DNA from: Proteiniclasticum sp.
GTDB lineage: Bacteria; Bacillota; Clostridia; Clostridiales; Clostridiaceae
Assembly (NCBI RefSeq): GCF_003514505.1
Contig: NZ_DOPX01000011.1
Coordinates: 1-59,710 of the forward strand
Length of the DNA: 59,710 bases
Reading direction: 5' to 3'
A model generated the notes under the pieces. It ran no database searches, was not told the DNA's origin, and worked only from the letters and a program-made list of their open reading frames with translations. How positions within the stretch are numbered: position 1 is the first letter of the stretch; each line of letters opens with the position of its first letter. Position numbers and translations under genes: made by a program. Of the stretch, positions 23,802 to 32,299 are shown one piece after another.

Positions 23802-25694
23802 ATGAGAAAAGACCTGCTGTATACACTAAAACCTCATGAACTGACCAAGGAACATCTGACAAGAAGCCTCAACAACCATCCAGAGGTGCAGTTTGTTTCG
23901 TTGGCAGCCGTAGACCTGATTGGACATGAAACAGATACAAAAATACCGGTTCGTTTATTTCTGGAGGATCTGGACACATTTCTCTACGGTTTTGCCGCTC
24001 AGACAGACGGGTCCTCTGTATTCCTTCCAAAGATTGCCACACTGAATAATGCGAAAGTTGATATGAAAGCAGATCCATCTGTCAACTGGTTCGTTGAGTA
24101 TAATGAAACTCTTATGGATCTTGAAACTGGAAAGCCTGTGGGCACACTGAAAATCCCGTGCTTCCTCTATCACGATGGAGTTGCAGTTGACTCGAGACAT
24201 ATACTGCAGGAAGCTGAAACTGTCATGAAGAAGGATATCCTGGAAGCATTTCAATCGCCCTCACTCCAGAAAGAGTTTGGGTTCACCGCCGAGGATATCG
24301 ACGAAGTCTGCCTCACCACGGCCACAGAACTGGAGTTTTGGGTGAAGTCACCCAACACATCCGGAGATATTGAAGCTCTCAGCACTTCACAGGAACTGAA
24401 GGAACAGTACTGGAGCAAAACAAGAGGTGCAGTGAGGAGTGCTCTTGAGGAAACCTTGATTCTCATGGACAGATATGGTATTGAACCTGAAATGGGACAT
24501 AAGGAAGTGGGAGGTGTGCGGGCGAAGCTGAATGATCATGGACGATTTGAAGGGGTTTTAGAGCAGCTTGAGATCGACTGGAAGTTCTCTTCACCCAAAC
24601 AGACTGCCGACTACGAGCTCTTTGTGAAGAATCTGGTGCGGGAAGTTTTCATCAGATATGGACTGGAAGTTACCTTTCTGGCCAAACCTCTGGATAAGAT
24701 TGCGGGCAGTGGAGAACACACGCACTTCAGCGTCGCGGTTAAGCTGAAGGACGGAAAGAGAGTGAATCTTTTCCACAGTACACGAGAGGACTTTCTAAGT
24801 TCCATCGGTTATGGAGCCATCATGGGCGTGCTGATAAATTACGAGGTCATCAATCCTTTTGTGACCTCATCCAATGAAGCTTTCAAGAGACTGAAAAAAG
24901 GATACGAAGCACCCATCAGTATCGTTTGCTCCCTGGGATATGAACCTGCGGTGCCCTCAAGAAACAGAACGATTCTGATCGGTCTTATCCGAGATGAGAA
25001 AAATCCTCTTGCCACTAGATTTGAACTAAGAGCACCAAATCCTCATACCAACACATATCTTTGCATGGCTTCCATGTTTATGGCCATGAAAGATGGTATC
25101 AGCTATGCTGTTCTGAAAGAGCCGGAAGAGCTGCTGAAAGAACTTTCCAAAACGCCGGAAGAGTCCTTTGACTACTTAGGAAAAGGAAGGGCTTACAGAA
25201 CGGAAAAAGATGTCTTTGATGATTTTACGGATGAAGAAAGAGAAAGATATTTTGGTGTTGCTCCTGAAACAGTATATGAAAACATCAAGGGATTCTTCCA
25301 GTATCCAGAAAAAACACAAATTCTAAAAGCTGATAATGTGTTCAGTGAAAAAATCATAGACAGCTACATTGATGGTCTATTATATAAATGGTATACAGAA
25401 ATAGATCACAGGATAATTCCAACTTTCATACAGGAGATCCGAAGTTTCAAGAAGTTCCATAAAGACGGAGTTTTCCTTGATGACCGGGCCAACTGGGATA
25501 AAGTCGAAAGACTGAAGATTTCACTGATGAAAAACACGGATAAAGGAAAAGGCGTATTCAACTATATGCGTCAGGCAGTGGAGCAGAAAGAGTGGGACAC
25601 ACTTTCCGAGACACAAAAGCTGATGTACGACAAGATGGATGAACTGAGACTTGCCTATAAAGAATACAAAGAAAACCTGCTGGATCTTCAATAG
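23802..25694 (+). CDS. Glutamine synthetase family protein, long divergent form
   Basis: Glutamine synthetases join ammonia to glutamate with ATP. This protein is 630 residues, longer than type I (about 450) and shorter than type III (about 700). Conserved core pieces are visible: TELEFW near residue 179, EMGHKEVGG near 228, EIDWKF near 256, LAKPLDKIAGSGEHTHFS near 295 (metal and ammonia site) and NRTILIGLIR with TRFELRAPNPHTNTYL near 390-420. Between KEVGG and EIDWKF there is an insertion of about 20 residues, and a 150-residue C-terminal helical extension follows the core. AGGAGAG precedes the ATG. It may be the main enzyme of the cell or a glutamine synthetase-like ligase with another amine. 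Confidence 0.88.
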   Translation: MRKDLLYTLKPHELTKEHLTRSLNNHPEVQFVSLAAVDLIGHETDTKIPVRLFLEDLDTFLYGFAAQTDGSSVFLPKIATLNNAKVDMKADPSVNWFVEYNETLMDLETGKPVGTLKIPCFLYHDGVAVDSRHILQEAETVMKKDILEAFQSPSLQKEFGFTAEDIDEVCLTTATELEFWVKSPNTSGDIEALSTSQELKEQYWSKTRGAVRSALEETLILMDRYGIEPEMGHKEVGGVRAKLNDHGRFEGVLEQLEIDWKFSSPKQTADYELFVKNLVREVFIRYGLEVTFLAKPLDKIAGSGEHTHFSVAVKLKDGKRVNLFHSTREDFLSSIGYGAIMGVLINYEVINPFVTSSNEAFKRLKKGYEAPISIVCSLGYEPAVPSRNRTILIGLIRDEKNPLATRFELRAPNPHTNTYLCMASMFMAMKDGISYAVLKEPEELLKELSKTPEESFDYLGKGRAYRTEKDVFDDFTDEERERYFGVAPETVYENIKGFFQYPEKTQILKADNVFSEKIIDSYIDGLLYKWYTEIDHRIIPTFIQEIRSFKKFHKDGVFLDDRANWDKVERLKISLMKNTDKGKGVFNYMRQAVEQKEWDTLSETQKLMYDKMDELRLAYKEYKENLLDLQ

Positions 25695-25730
25695 AAAAGC
25701 AGCCTCCTGTCATCAGGGGGCTGCTTTTCT
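25693..25730 (+). terminator. Terminator of the glutamine synthetase gene
   Basis: AGAAAAGCAGCC and GGCTGCTTTTCT, with an inner CCTG/CAGG pair, form a long hairpin that starts within the stop codon. Confidence 0.88.
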
Positions 25731-25834
25731 ACGCCATTTAATTTGTGAAAAAAATCCCAGGATGGTATTTGCTGTAATTCCGCATGAGAGCGAGAATGCT
25801 CCATATGAATTTCGCTCATGGACTTTGTTAAGTT

Positions 25835-25863
25835 TTGACAGTGTGAGATATGAGTTGTATAAT
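25835..25863 (+). promoter_or_regulatory. Consensus sigma-A promoter of the flavin reductase-like gene
   Basis: TTGACA at 25835-25840 and TATAAT at 25858-25863 are both perfect and 17 bases apart, the best promoter match in the window. It predicts strong, constitutive transcription of the next gene unless an operator intervenes. Confidence 0.85.
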
Positions 25864-25917
25864 AAAAGTTGAGAAATTAGATTGCATACAATCAAATAAC
25901 GTAAAAGGAAGAGCAGA

Positions 25918-26646
25918 ATGGTAAAGTATAGACTGAAAATTACCGATATCCTGATAGAATCGGAAGATACATGGACATTTCTCTTGGAAATGCCGGAGGA
26001 TTTTAACTGGGAGGAAGGTTCCCATGCACATATTGGCATTGAGGGATATGATTTTAATGCGCCAAAAGGTACGTTTGTCAGGCATATGTCCATCATGACG
26101 TTGCCTGAAGAAGGGAAGATCGGGTTCACCACCAGAAAACGTGGAGAGCTTTCTGTGTTTAAAGAGACACTGTTCAATATGAAGGTAGGGCAGGAGCTCC
26201 TGGTGTTTAAACCTGGCTCCAGAATGGCACTGAGACGTGAAAACCGTCCTCTGGTTCTTCTTTCCATGGGGGTAGGCATAGCAACCATGAGGCCGCTTAT
26301 TCTGCAGCATCATAACAATCCAATGGGAATCAAAGAAGTATACCAGATCAATGTGGATGCTGGTGGAAGTTTCCTTTATCAGAAGGAGTTTGAATCCATG
26401 GCTGACAGCAGTGTTAAGCATACATGGCTGAGAGGCAGAAACGGGCTGGATGAGGTTCTGGAACGTGTGCTTTCAATTGAGTCCCCCATTTTCTACCTCG
26501 TGGGCAGTGATGCATTTGTCATTCAGCGCACTCATTGGCTCATGGAGCATGGTGTAGCATTTCAGGATATTGTTGTGGATAAAAAGGAGCAGTTCATCAG
26601 CAGAATGCTCATGATGAGCCCCAAAGATTTTCAGATGATTTTATAA
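25918..26646 (+). CDS. FNR-type flavin oxidoreductase-like protein
   Basis: The 242-residue protein has the ferredoxin-NADP reductase two-domain plan: a flavin-binding barrel with RHMSIMTLP near residue 58 (in place of RxYSIAS), and a nucleotide-binding half with MGVGIATMRPLI near 118 and FYLVGSDAFV near 194. No iron-sulphur domain is attached, so electrons must come from or go to a separate partner. The partner is unknown. It is a single-gene unit behind an unusually strong promoter. Identification at the family level is solid, the reaction is not. Confidence 0.85.
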   Translation: MVKYRLKITDILIESEDTWTFLLEMPEDFNWEEGSHAHIGIEGYDFNAPKGTFVRHMSIMTLPEEGKIGFTTRKRGELSVFKETLFNMKVGQELLVFKPGSRMALRRENRPLVLLSMGVGIATMRPLILQHHNNPMGIKEVYQINVDAGGSFLYQKEFESMADSSVKHTWLRGRNGLDEVLERVLSIESPIFYLVGSDAFVIQRTHWLMEHGVAFQDIVVDKKEQFISRMLMMSPKDFQMIL

Positions 26647-26676
26647 CAGAACGGATCCGTTCTGATACAAGGCGCA

Positions 26677-26714
26677 GAAGAAGAGAGGAATAGCTTTCCT
26701 TTCTTCTTTTCTCG
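26677..26714 (+). terminator. Probable terminator after the flavin reductase-like gene
   Basis: GAAGAAGAGAGGAA pairs imperfectly with TTCCTTTCTTCTTTTC across TAGC and ends in a T-rich run. A perfect 16-bp palindrome, AGAACGGATCCGTTCT, lies just before it at 26648-26663. Confidence 0.6.
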
Positions 26715-26727
26715 TTAATAAAAGCTC

Positions 26728-26736
26728 TGATATAAT
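26728..26736 (+). promoter_or_regulatory. Extended -10 promoter of the debranching enzyme gene
   Basis: TGATATAAT is an extended -10 element; no good -35 box is present. It lies about 45 bases before the GTG start. Confidence 0.6.
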
Positions 26737-26782
26737 AGATCTAGTTGTGGATCAAAAAATAACCCATTACAGGAGGCATTTT

Positions 26783-28723
26783 GTGAATTATTTTTATGGA
26801 AAAAGTCAGTTTAACAGTCTTAGAAGGGCTCAAGAAAAGTATTACCTTTTGACGAACCAGAGAGGGGGGTATTCTTCTTTGTCTATTTCAGGCTCAGCTT
26901 CAAGGAATGAGCAGGTGCTTCTGATGGCATCAGTGAAAGCCCCCAATCATTGGGTACAGTTCATCTCCAATATGGAAGAGATTGTTACAGTAGAAGAGAA
27001 AGAGTGCAGCCTTCTTTCCCAGGAGTTTGTTGGATACACGAAAAATGCGGAAGGCTTCAGATATCAGGACAGTTTTGAGATGGCTGATTTTCCGACCTAT
27101 CGGTATCGGGTTTTTGGAGTGGAGCTTGAGAAGAGAGTTGTCATGAAACATGAAGAGAATCTTCTGCTGCTCTCCTACAGTATGGCGAACCGTAGTGCGA
27201 ATCCAGTAAAAATTCGGCTGAAACCATGGTTCAGGTTCACGAAAAAAGGCGACATGCCTTTACAGGGGCAGACGCTCGAGATGAAAGAAGGCTACATGTC
27301 AAGTAATGGTTACAGCCTGATGTATAAAACAGATGGCCAGGTACAGATGGAGGAGCTTTCCTGGCAGAAAGATCTGTATTTTGAAGATGATGCGAAAGAT
27401 GAGAGAGATTCTGTAGGAAGCGCATTTTCCACACACTCCTATGTCTATGAGCTCATGCCGGGAGAAGTTCGGGAGGCTTTTGTGATGTATGGGCTGCAAG
27501 AGATCCATGAGTCACCTTCGGAAATCATAGAAAAAGAGATTGCAAGAAAAAGAAAGCTGCTGAAAAGAGCTGGTGCGCGTTCAGCCTTGGCAGAGGAACT
27601 TGTTCTTGCAGCAGATGCTTTTGTTGTAGACCGCGATTCAACTGGCGGGAAAACCATTCTAGCGGGGTATCCATTCTTCGGAGATTGGGGCCGAGATACG
27701 ATGATTGCCGTCATGGGGTGCTGCATTGCCACAGGAAGAAAAGAAGACACGGAAAATATATTCCGTTCTTTCATGAAGTACATGAGAAAAGGAATTATGC
27801 CCAATATGTTCCCAGAAGGGGATGAAGCTCCTATGTACAATACCGTGGATGCCTCCCTGCTCTTTATTTATGCTGTTCAAATGTACTATGACCAGTTTGG
27901 TGATCTGGACTTTGTGCGGGAAGCATATCCAGAAATGAAAGAGATTGTTGAATGGTATAAAAAGGGAACTGATTTCCATATCAGAATGGAGGAAGACGGA
28001 CTGATTTCTGCTGGAAAAGATCTGGAACAGGTGACCTGGATGGACATCAGAATCCATGACGTTCTACCGACTCCAAGGCACGGAAAACCTGTAGAGATTA
28101 ATGCCTACTGGTATAATGCTCTGAAGATTTTAGCTTCTTTCTCCAGGTTACTGCAGCTGGGTGATGACTCTGCCTACGAGGATCTTTCAGAGAAAGTGAA
28201 GGAATCTTTTTTAAGTCAGTTCTGGAATGAGAAAGAGCAGTGTCTCAAAGATGTTCTATCCGGGACTTCTGCCGATGAGCAAGTCAGGCTGAATCAGATT
28301 TGGGCTGTTTCTTTACCCTACAGCATCTTACCTAAAGATAAAGAAAAACTAGTGGTAGAAAAAGTCTATGCAGAATTGTATACCCCATATGGACTTCGAT
28401 CCCTATCCCCAAAAGATCCTGAGTTTAAATCATCCTATGGCGGTTCCTTATGGAACAGAGATATGGCATACCATCAAGGAACGGTCTGGGCGTTTCCATT
28501 GGGGGCATATTACCTTTCTTATCTGAAGGTGCATGATTACAGTGAAACGGCCAAAACAAAAGTCAGACGGGATCTGGCGCTTTTGAAAGGGACTCTCCAG
28601 GAAGGATGTTTAGGCCAGATTGCGGAAATATTCGATGGTCTGGAACCTAATGAATCCAAAGGGTGTTTTGCTCAGGCGTGGAGTGTGGGGGAGCTGCTGC
28701 GCGCTGTAAAAGCGGCGGAGTGA
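26783..28723 (+). CDS. Glycogen debranching enzyme family protein (amylo-alpha-1,6-glucosidase, GH133-like)
   Basis: This enzyme removes alpha-1,6 branches from glycogen or similar glucans. The 646-residue protein has the N-terminal GDE_N-like beta domain (LTNQRGGYSSLSISG near residue 23, a variant of the family TNGLGGYASGT) and the C-terminal (alpha/alpha)6 glucosidase with FGDWGRDTMIA near 296, NMFPEGDEAPMYNTVDASL near 340 and WMDIRIHDVLPTPRHGKPVEINAYWYNAL near 415. The catalytic acids should lie in the last two regions. GTG 26783 is six bases after AGGAGG; an upstream in-frame GTG lacks a site. No glycogen synthesis genes are nearby. Confidence 0.92.
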   Translation: MNYFYGKSQFNSLRRAQEKYYLLTNQRGGYSSLSISGSASRNEQVLLMASVKAPNHWVQFISNMEEIVTVEEKECSLLSQEFVGYTKNAEGFRYQDSFEMADFPTYRYRVFGVELEKRVVMKHEENLLLLSYSMANRSANPVKIRLKPWFRFTKKGDMPLQGQTLEMKEGYMSSNGYSLMYKTDGQVQMEELSWQKDLYFEDDAKDERDSVGSAFSTHSYVYELMPGEVREAFVMYGLQEIHESPSEIIEKEIARKRKLLKRAGARSALAEELVLAADAFVVDRDSTGGKTILAGYPFFGDWGRDTMIAVMGCCIATGRKEDTENIFRSFMKYMRKGIMPNMFPEGDEAPMYNTVDASLLFIYAVQMYYDQFGDLDFVREAYPEMKEIVEWYKKGTDFHIRMEEDGLISAGKDLEQVTWMDIRIHDVLPTPRHGKPVEINAYWYNALKILASFSRLLQLGDDSAYEDLSEKVKESFLSQFWNEKEQCLKDVLSGTSADEQVRLNQIWAVSLPYSILPKDKEKLVVEKVYAELYTPYGLRSLSPKDPEFKSSYGGSLWNRDMAYHQGTVWAFPLGAYYLSYLKVHDYSETAKTKVRRDLALLKGTLQEGCLGQIAEIFDGLEPNESKGCFAQAWSVGELLRAVKAAE

Positions 28724-29203
28724 GGTATAATAATGCGTGAAAAAGATTAAAAATGCGAAAATGGATGTCTGATAAAGAGAGAAAGAGATTGAGGAAGAAC
28801 AAAAGACCTCTTTGAAGATGGCAGGGTTTTATTTTTTCAGTAAATTCTGTTAATATAAAGATGAGCTCCAAGGAATACCTAAAACAGACATCCAATGGAA
28901 CCCATCTTTAGAAACAGAATAAAAGAATCCGCTTAATCACCGTAGATCGTTAATCTGCTATACCTGAAAAGAGAAAGAGACCATAGACTTACCATTAGTC
29001 CAATACATTGAAGCCAAATACACATAGAACCAAAAAATCTAAGTGAATTGCATGCAGAGATGAAAAAGACCATTAGTAGATTTAAGTAACAAGTACCTTA
29101 GCAGATGAAGTCATTAAGCAGGAACCACTTTTAGGAAACAAAGAAAATGGTGGAAAGAAAGATGAACGTTGAGAAAGGTTCGTTGGAGCTTTTCCATTGC
29201 AGT
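28724..29203 (+). other. Gene-free stretch with long-range base pairing
   Basis: No convincing protein gene is seen in either strand over about 480 bases. A TATAAT box overlaps the end of the debranching gene (28726-28731). TGGATGTCTG at 28762-28771 is the exact reverse complement of 28885-28894, and AAAGATG near 28857 can pair with CATCTTT near 28903. AATGG-GAAAG near 29150 can pair with CTTTTCCATT near 29190. The stretch ends at a terminator. It may be a non-coding RNA or the worn remains of an element; I cannot decide. Confidence 0.35.
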
Positions 29204-29240
29204 AAAAAGAGAACTCCTTTCAATCGGGAGTTCTCTTTTT
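29204..29240. terminator. Bidirectional terminator after hpt
   Basis: AAAAAGAGAACTCC and GGAGTTCTCTTTTT pair across about 10 bases. Both sides end in T runs, so it can stop hpt on the minus strand and any plus-strand transcript coming from the gene-free stretch. Confidence 0.9.
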
Positions 29241-29241
29241 T

Positions 29242-29766
29242 TTATCGGATCTTTAATTCATAGATGTCTGGAAGGTTTCGGTATTTTTCCTCATAATCCA
29301 GTCCGTAACCGACCACAAAGGTATCGGGCATGGTGAAGAGACTGTAATGAACTTCCACATTGAGCAGGCGCTTTTGAGGATTATCAAGCAATGTGAGCAC
29401 CTTCAGACTCTTTGGAGAAAAAGACTCAATATGCTGCAAGATGGTTCCTAAGGTAAGACCAGTACCTATGACATCTTCCAGCAGGAGCACATGTTTCCCT
29501 TTTATGGGGATGGAAAGATCTTTTACATAGGTGATGATTCGATTTCTTTCAGTATCTCTTTTCACTCCGATGGATAAAAAATCAATGAGAACGGGCCTTT
29601 GGAGTGCTCTTGTGAAATCACTCAGAAAGTAGACAGACCCTTTTAATATGGCCAGAATAACCAGGTCTTCTTCTGGTGGGTATTTCTCCTGAATGATTCT
29701 TGCCATTTCTTGGATTCTCTTTGCAATCTCATCCTCTGTATAGAGAATTTTTCCTAACTTACTCAT
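29242..29766 (-). CDS. hpt: Hypoxanthine phosphoribosyltransferase
   Basis: Hpt salvages hypoxanthine and guanine to IMP and GMP with PRPP. The 174-residue protein has the PRPP-binding signature HVLLLEDVIGTGLTL near residue 91, LAILKGSVYFLSDF near 39 and the C-terminal VVGYGLDYEEKYRNLP near 150. Length is typical. The ATG, six bases after GGGAGG, lies inside the end of the upstream fusion gene, giving an 8-base overlap and suggesting coupled translation. Confidence 0.96.
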   Translation of the reverse strand: MSKLGKILYTEDEIAKRIQEMARIIQEKYPPEEDLVILAILKGSVYFLSDFTRALQRPVLIDFLSIGVKRDTERNRIITYVKDLSIPIKGKHVLLLEDVIGTGLTLGTILQHIESFSPKSLKVLTLLDNPQKRLLNVEVHYSLFTMPDTFVVGYGLDYEEKYRNLPDIYELKIR

Positions 29767-30673
29767 CAATTGCCTCCCATTTGGCAAATCTTTCTAAAAG
29801 ATTATGAAACTCATTCTTATAGACGATGCTGACATTGATTTTAGGATAAAGCTTCTTCATAAGACTGAGTTTTTTCTTTTTGTCCTTTGTATACTTCTGG
29901 TTCATAACGGTGAGTTCGATATAGGTATCAAATTTAGGTAGGTAAAAATCTGGAGAAAAGGCTTTCGTGATATTGCCTTCAAGATCCCACTCCAGGGGGA
30001 AGGTTCGAGGCTCATAGTCCCATTCAAAATCGTAAAGATCCAGGACTTTGGCAAACTCCTCCTCGGAGGTGTTCTTGAATATCACTGAGCCGTTTTTTGA
30101 TGCTTCCGGAGCAGGCTGATCCAGATGATAGTAATTTTTTAAGAGGGATAGAGCTTGGACCAATGTGATATTGTCTGTATTTACAATCAGATCATAAAGA
30201 AGTGAATTGGACCAGTCTTCATGGTAGAGAAGATGGATATATTTCTTATGCCTCCTGTCTGTAAGCTCTAAGATCCTTTTTGCATCATCCTCAACAAGAT
30301 TATGCTCCTTCATGAGCCGTTGGGTTCTTCTTGCGATACTTCCATGGATTTTGATATGTCCTGCAGAGGCGTGTTTTCGAAAAATGATCTGAGCGCCGAG
30401 TCCGCTGATGATGGCAGGTGTTTCAGAAACTGCAGATTTCAGTTTGTTTTCTATGAATTCCTGAAACGTTATGCCGGAGGAAGAGGATTTCAGAAAATAA
30501 CCAGGGCTTTCTTCCAGCATATGGAGTTCATGTTTGGTAGCAATCTCAGGCAGCCAGTTCCTTAGAGCATACTCTCGATTGAAATAGGAAATATCAAGAT
30601 CATGAGCCAGTTCTTTTGCAATCTGATCTCCCATACTGCCTGTTTCTCTAGAGAAGGTCAAAAGACTTTTCAT
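29759..30673 (-). CDS. Cytidylate kinase-like domain fused to PD-(D/E)XK nuclease-like domain
   Basis: The 304 residues split into two parts. Residues 1-190 resemble the cytidylate kinase-like family: TFSRETGSMGDQIAKEL near 6 (a variant nucleotide-binding start), IISGLGAQIIF near 88, IHGSIARRTQRLM near 108 and YDLIVNTD near 160. Residues 210-300 look like a PD-(D/E)XK nuclease fold: SEEEFAKVLD near 207, FSPDFYLPKFDTYIELT near 242-258, then a Lys-rich helix and VSIVYKNEFHNLL. The usual ExK of such nucleases reads ELT, so catalysis is uncertain. Its gene overlaps hpt by 8 bases, so a link to nucleotide salvage or nucleotide sensing is likely. Domain assignments are by eye. Confidence 0.68.
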   Translation of the reverse strand: MKSLLTFSRETGSMGDQIAKELAHDLDISYFNREYALRNWLPEIATKHELHMLEESPGYFLKSSSSGITFQEFIENKLKSAVSETPAIISGLGAQIIFRKHASAGHIKIHGSIARRTQRLMKEHNLVEDDAKRILELTDRRHKKYIHLLYHEDWSNSLLYDLIVNTDNITLVQALSLLKNYYHLDQPAPEASKNGSVIFKNTSEEEFAKVLDLYDFEWDYEPRTFPLEWDLEGNITKAFSPDFYLPKFDTYIELTVMNQKYTKDKKKKLSLMKKLYPKINVSIVYKNEFHNLLERFAKWEAIDE

Positions 30674-30887
30674 GAAAAGTTCCTCCTGTTCATTCTGTTA
30701 CTTCATTTTATCATAAAACCAGTCATCTGTTGCAGGGATCCATAGGTCCTGATTATAAGACCAGAAAAAGGGTGAAAGAGCATTGACAAACCATCCCTAT
30801 AGTGTAATTCATAAAAGATTGTGGTATGATTAAAGTTATATAAAACGGTGATTTTACCGCGGAATTCTACTATTTTGGAGGTACATT

Positions 30888-31529
30888 ATGGGGATCAAGG
30901 CTGTCGTTTTTGACCTGGATGGAGTTTTGGTCGACACGGACAGATTCCATTATCTTGCATGGAAAAAAGTGCTGCAGGATTTAGGGAAAGACTTTACAGC
31001 AGAAGATAATGAGCAAATCAAAGGGGTGGCCAGATTCAGAGCCCTGGAAATCCTGCTCAAAATGAAAAACATCGAAATGAGCGAAGTGGAGAAAATGCGG
31101 ATACTCCGTAAAAAGAACAATCTTTATCTGGAGCATGTGACGGATATTGATGATTCTGATATTCTTCCTGGAGTGGAAGAGTTTCTGGAGCTTCTGAAAT
31201 TCAAAGGTCTTATTACTGCAATCGCTTCAACCAGTGACAACACATCAATTATTCTGGAGCTGACAGGTTTGAAGAAATACTTTGATGTGGTCATTGACGG
31301 ACACCGGGTTAGAGCACCAAAGCCAGATCCTGAAGTTTACTTGGAAACTGCTGGTGAGCTTAAACTGTCTCCTGCAGAGTGTGCAGTATTTGAAGATTCA
31401 AAAGCAGGAGTGTTATCAGGAAAAAGAGCAGGGATGAAGGTTGTGGCAGTGAGTGAAAGACCGATTCTTGAGGCAGACAAGTGGGTCAGCAGCCTGGAGG
31501 GCCTGACAGAAGCGATACTGAGATTCTAA
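30888..31529 (+). CDS. pgmB: Beta-phosphoglucomutase
   Basis: This HAD-family enzyme converts beta-glucose-1-phosphate to glucose-6-phosphate after maltose or trehalose phosphorolysis. The catalytic FDLDGVLVDTDRFHYLAW begins near residue 8, with the family-specific GVARFRALEILL near 47, AIASTS near 109 and EDSKAGVLSGKRAGM near 165. The 213-residue length is normal. GGAGG lies before the ATG. The next gene, another HAD protein, starts 27 bases downstream, so they may be co-transcribed. No glycoside phosphorylase is visible nearby. Confidence 0.92.
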   Translation: MGIKAVVFDLDGVLVDTDRFHYLAWKKVLQDLGKDFTAEDNEQIKGVARFRALEILLKMKNIEMSEVEKMRILRKKNNLYLEHVTDIDDSDILPGVEEFLELLKFKGLITAIASTSDNTSIILELTGLKKYFDVVIDGHRVRAPKPDPEVYLETAGELKLSPAECAVFEDSKAGVLSGKRAGMKVVAVSERPILEADKWVSSLEGLTEAILRF

Positions 31530-31556
31530 TCTTTTAGTGAAAGGATGGTCAATGAT

Positions 31557-32282
31557 ATGCAAACAGCAGCATTTTTTGATATTGACGGAACCTTATATCG
31601 AGAAGTATTTATGAAAGAATTATTCAAAAGAATGATCCGGAGCGAGATTATCCGGGAAGAGGAGTGGTATAAAGAGGTCAAGCCCTATTACGACCAGTAT
31701 GACCGCAGGGTGGGTTCCTACGATGATTATCTTCTTCGTATGGCGACTATTTATACCGAGGCCATCAAAGGATACCATCGGAGTTTTATTGAGCATATCA
31801 TTCATAATGTGGTCCGGGATATGGGCTTAAGAAACTATCTCTTCACAAGAAACCGCATCAAATGGCACAAGAGCCAAGGACACAAAGTGCTGACAATATC
31901 AGGAAGTCCGATTGAACTTGTAAAAGAAATGGCAAAGCTTCATGATTTTGATGACTACAGAGGTTCTATCTATCCCATGGATGATAAAGAGCGTTATACA
32001 GGCGAAGTCATTCCCATGTGGGACAGCAAATCTAAGCAGAAAGCCATTTATGATTTCAAAGAAAAGTATGATATTGATCTGGACGCCTCCTATGCCTATG
32101 GAGATACAGCTGGAGATTTCTCCATGTTTCAGCTGGTAGGACATCCAGTTTTAGTGAACCCGACCAAGGAGCTTGTGAATCTGGTTCTGAACGATCCAGA
32201 GGTGAAACACAAGGCGGAGGTCGCAGTGGAGAGAAAAGACCTGATTTATCGGGTAAAGATTGAGGAGCTTGTATTAGACTAA
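31557..32282 (+). CDS. HAD-IB family hydrolase
   Basis: A 241-residue HAD phosphatase of the IB subgroup (phosphoserine-phosphatase-like). The nucleophile motif AFFDIDGTLY is at residues 4-13, the threonine/serine motif TISGSP near 112 and the acidic YGDTAGDFSMF near 178. HAD-IB proteins include phosphoserine and lipid phosphatases; the substrate is not fixed by sequence. The internal ATG is preferred because GAAAGGA overlaps the earlier in-frame ATG at 31545. The YprB-like gene follows after 17 bases. Confidence 0.85.
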   Translation: MQTAAFFDIDGTLYREVFMKELFKRMIRSEIIREEEWYKEVKPYYDQYDRRVGSYDDYLLRMATIYTEAIKGYHRSFIEHIIHNVVRDMGLRNYLFTRNRIKWHKSQGHKVLTISGSPIELVKEMAKLHDFDDYRGSIYPMDDKERYTGEVIPMWDSKSKQKAIYDFKEKYDIDLDASYAYGDTAGDFSMFQLVGHPVLVNPTKELVNLVLNDPEVKHKAEVAVERKDLIYRVKIEELVLD

Positions 32283-32299
32283 GAAATGAGGGATGCACA

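Noticed and set aside
28647..28895. Minus-strand ORF of 82 residues across the debranching gene end and the gap
   Set aside because: Composition is typical of antisense reading (Leu/Phe/Ser-rich), it overlaps the end of a real gene, and no ribosome binding site is present.
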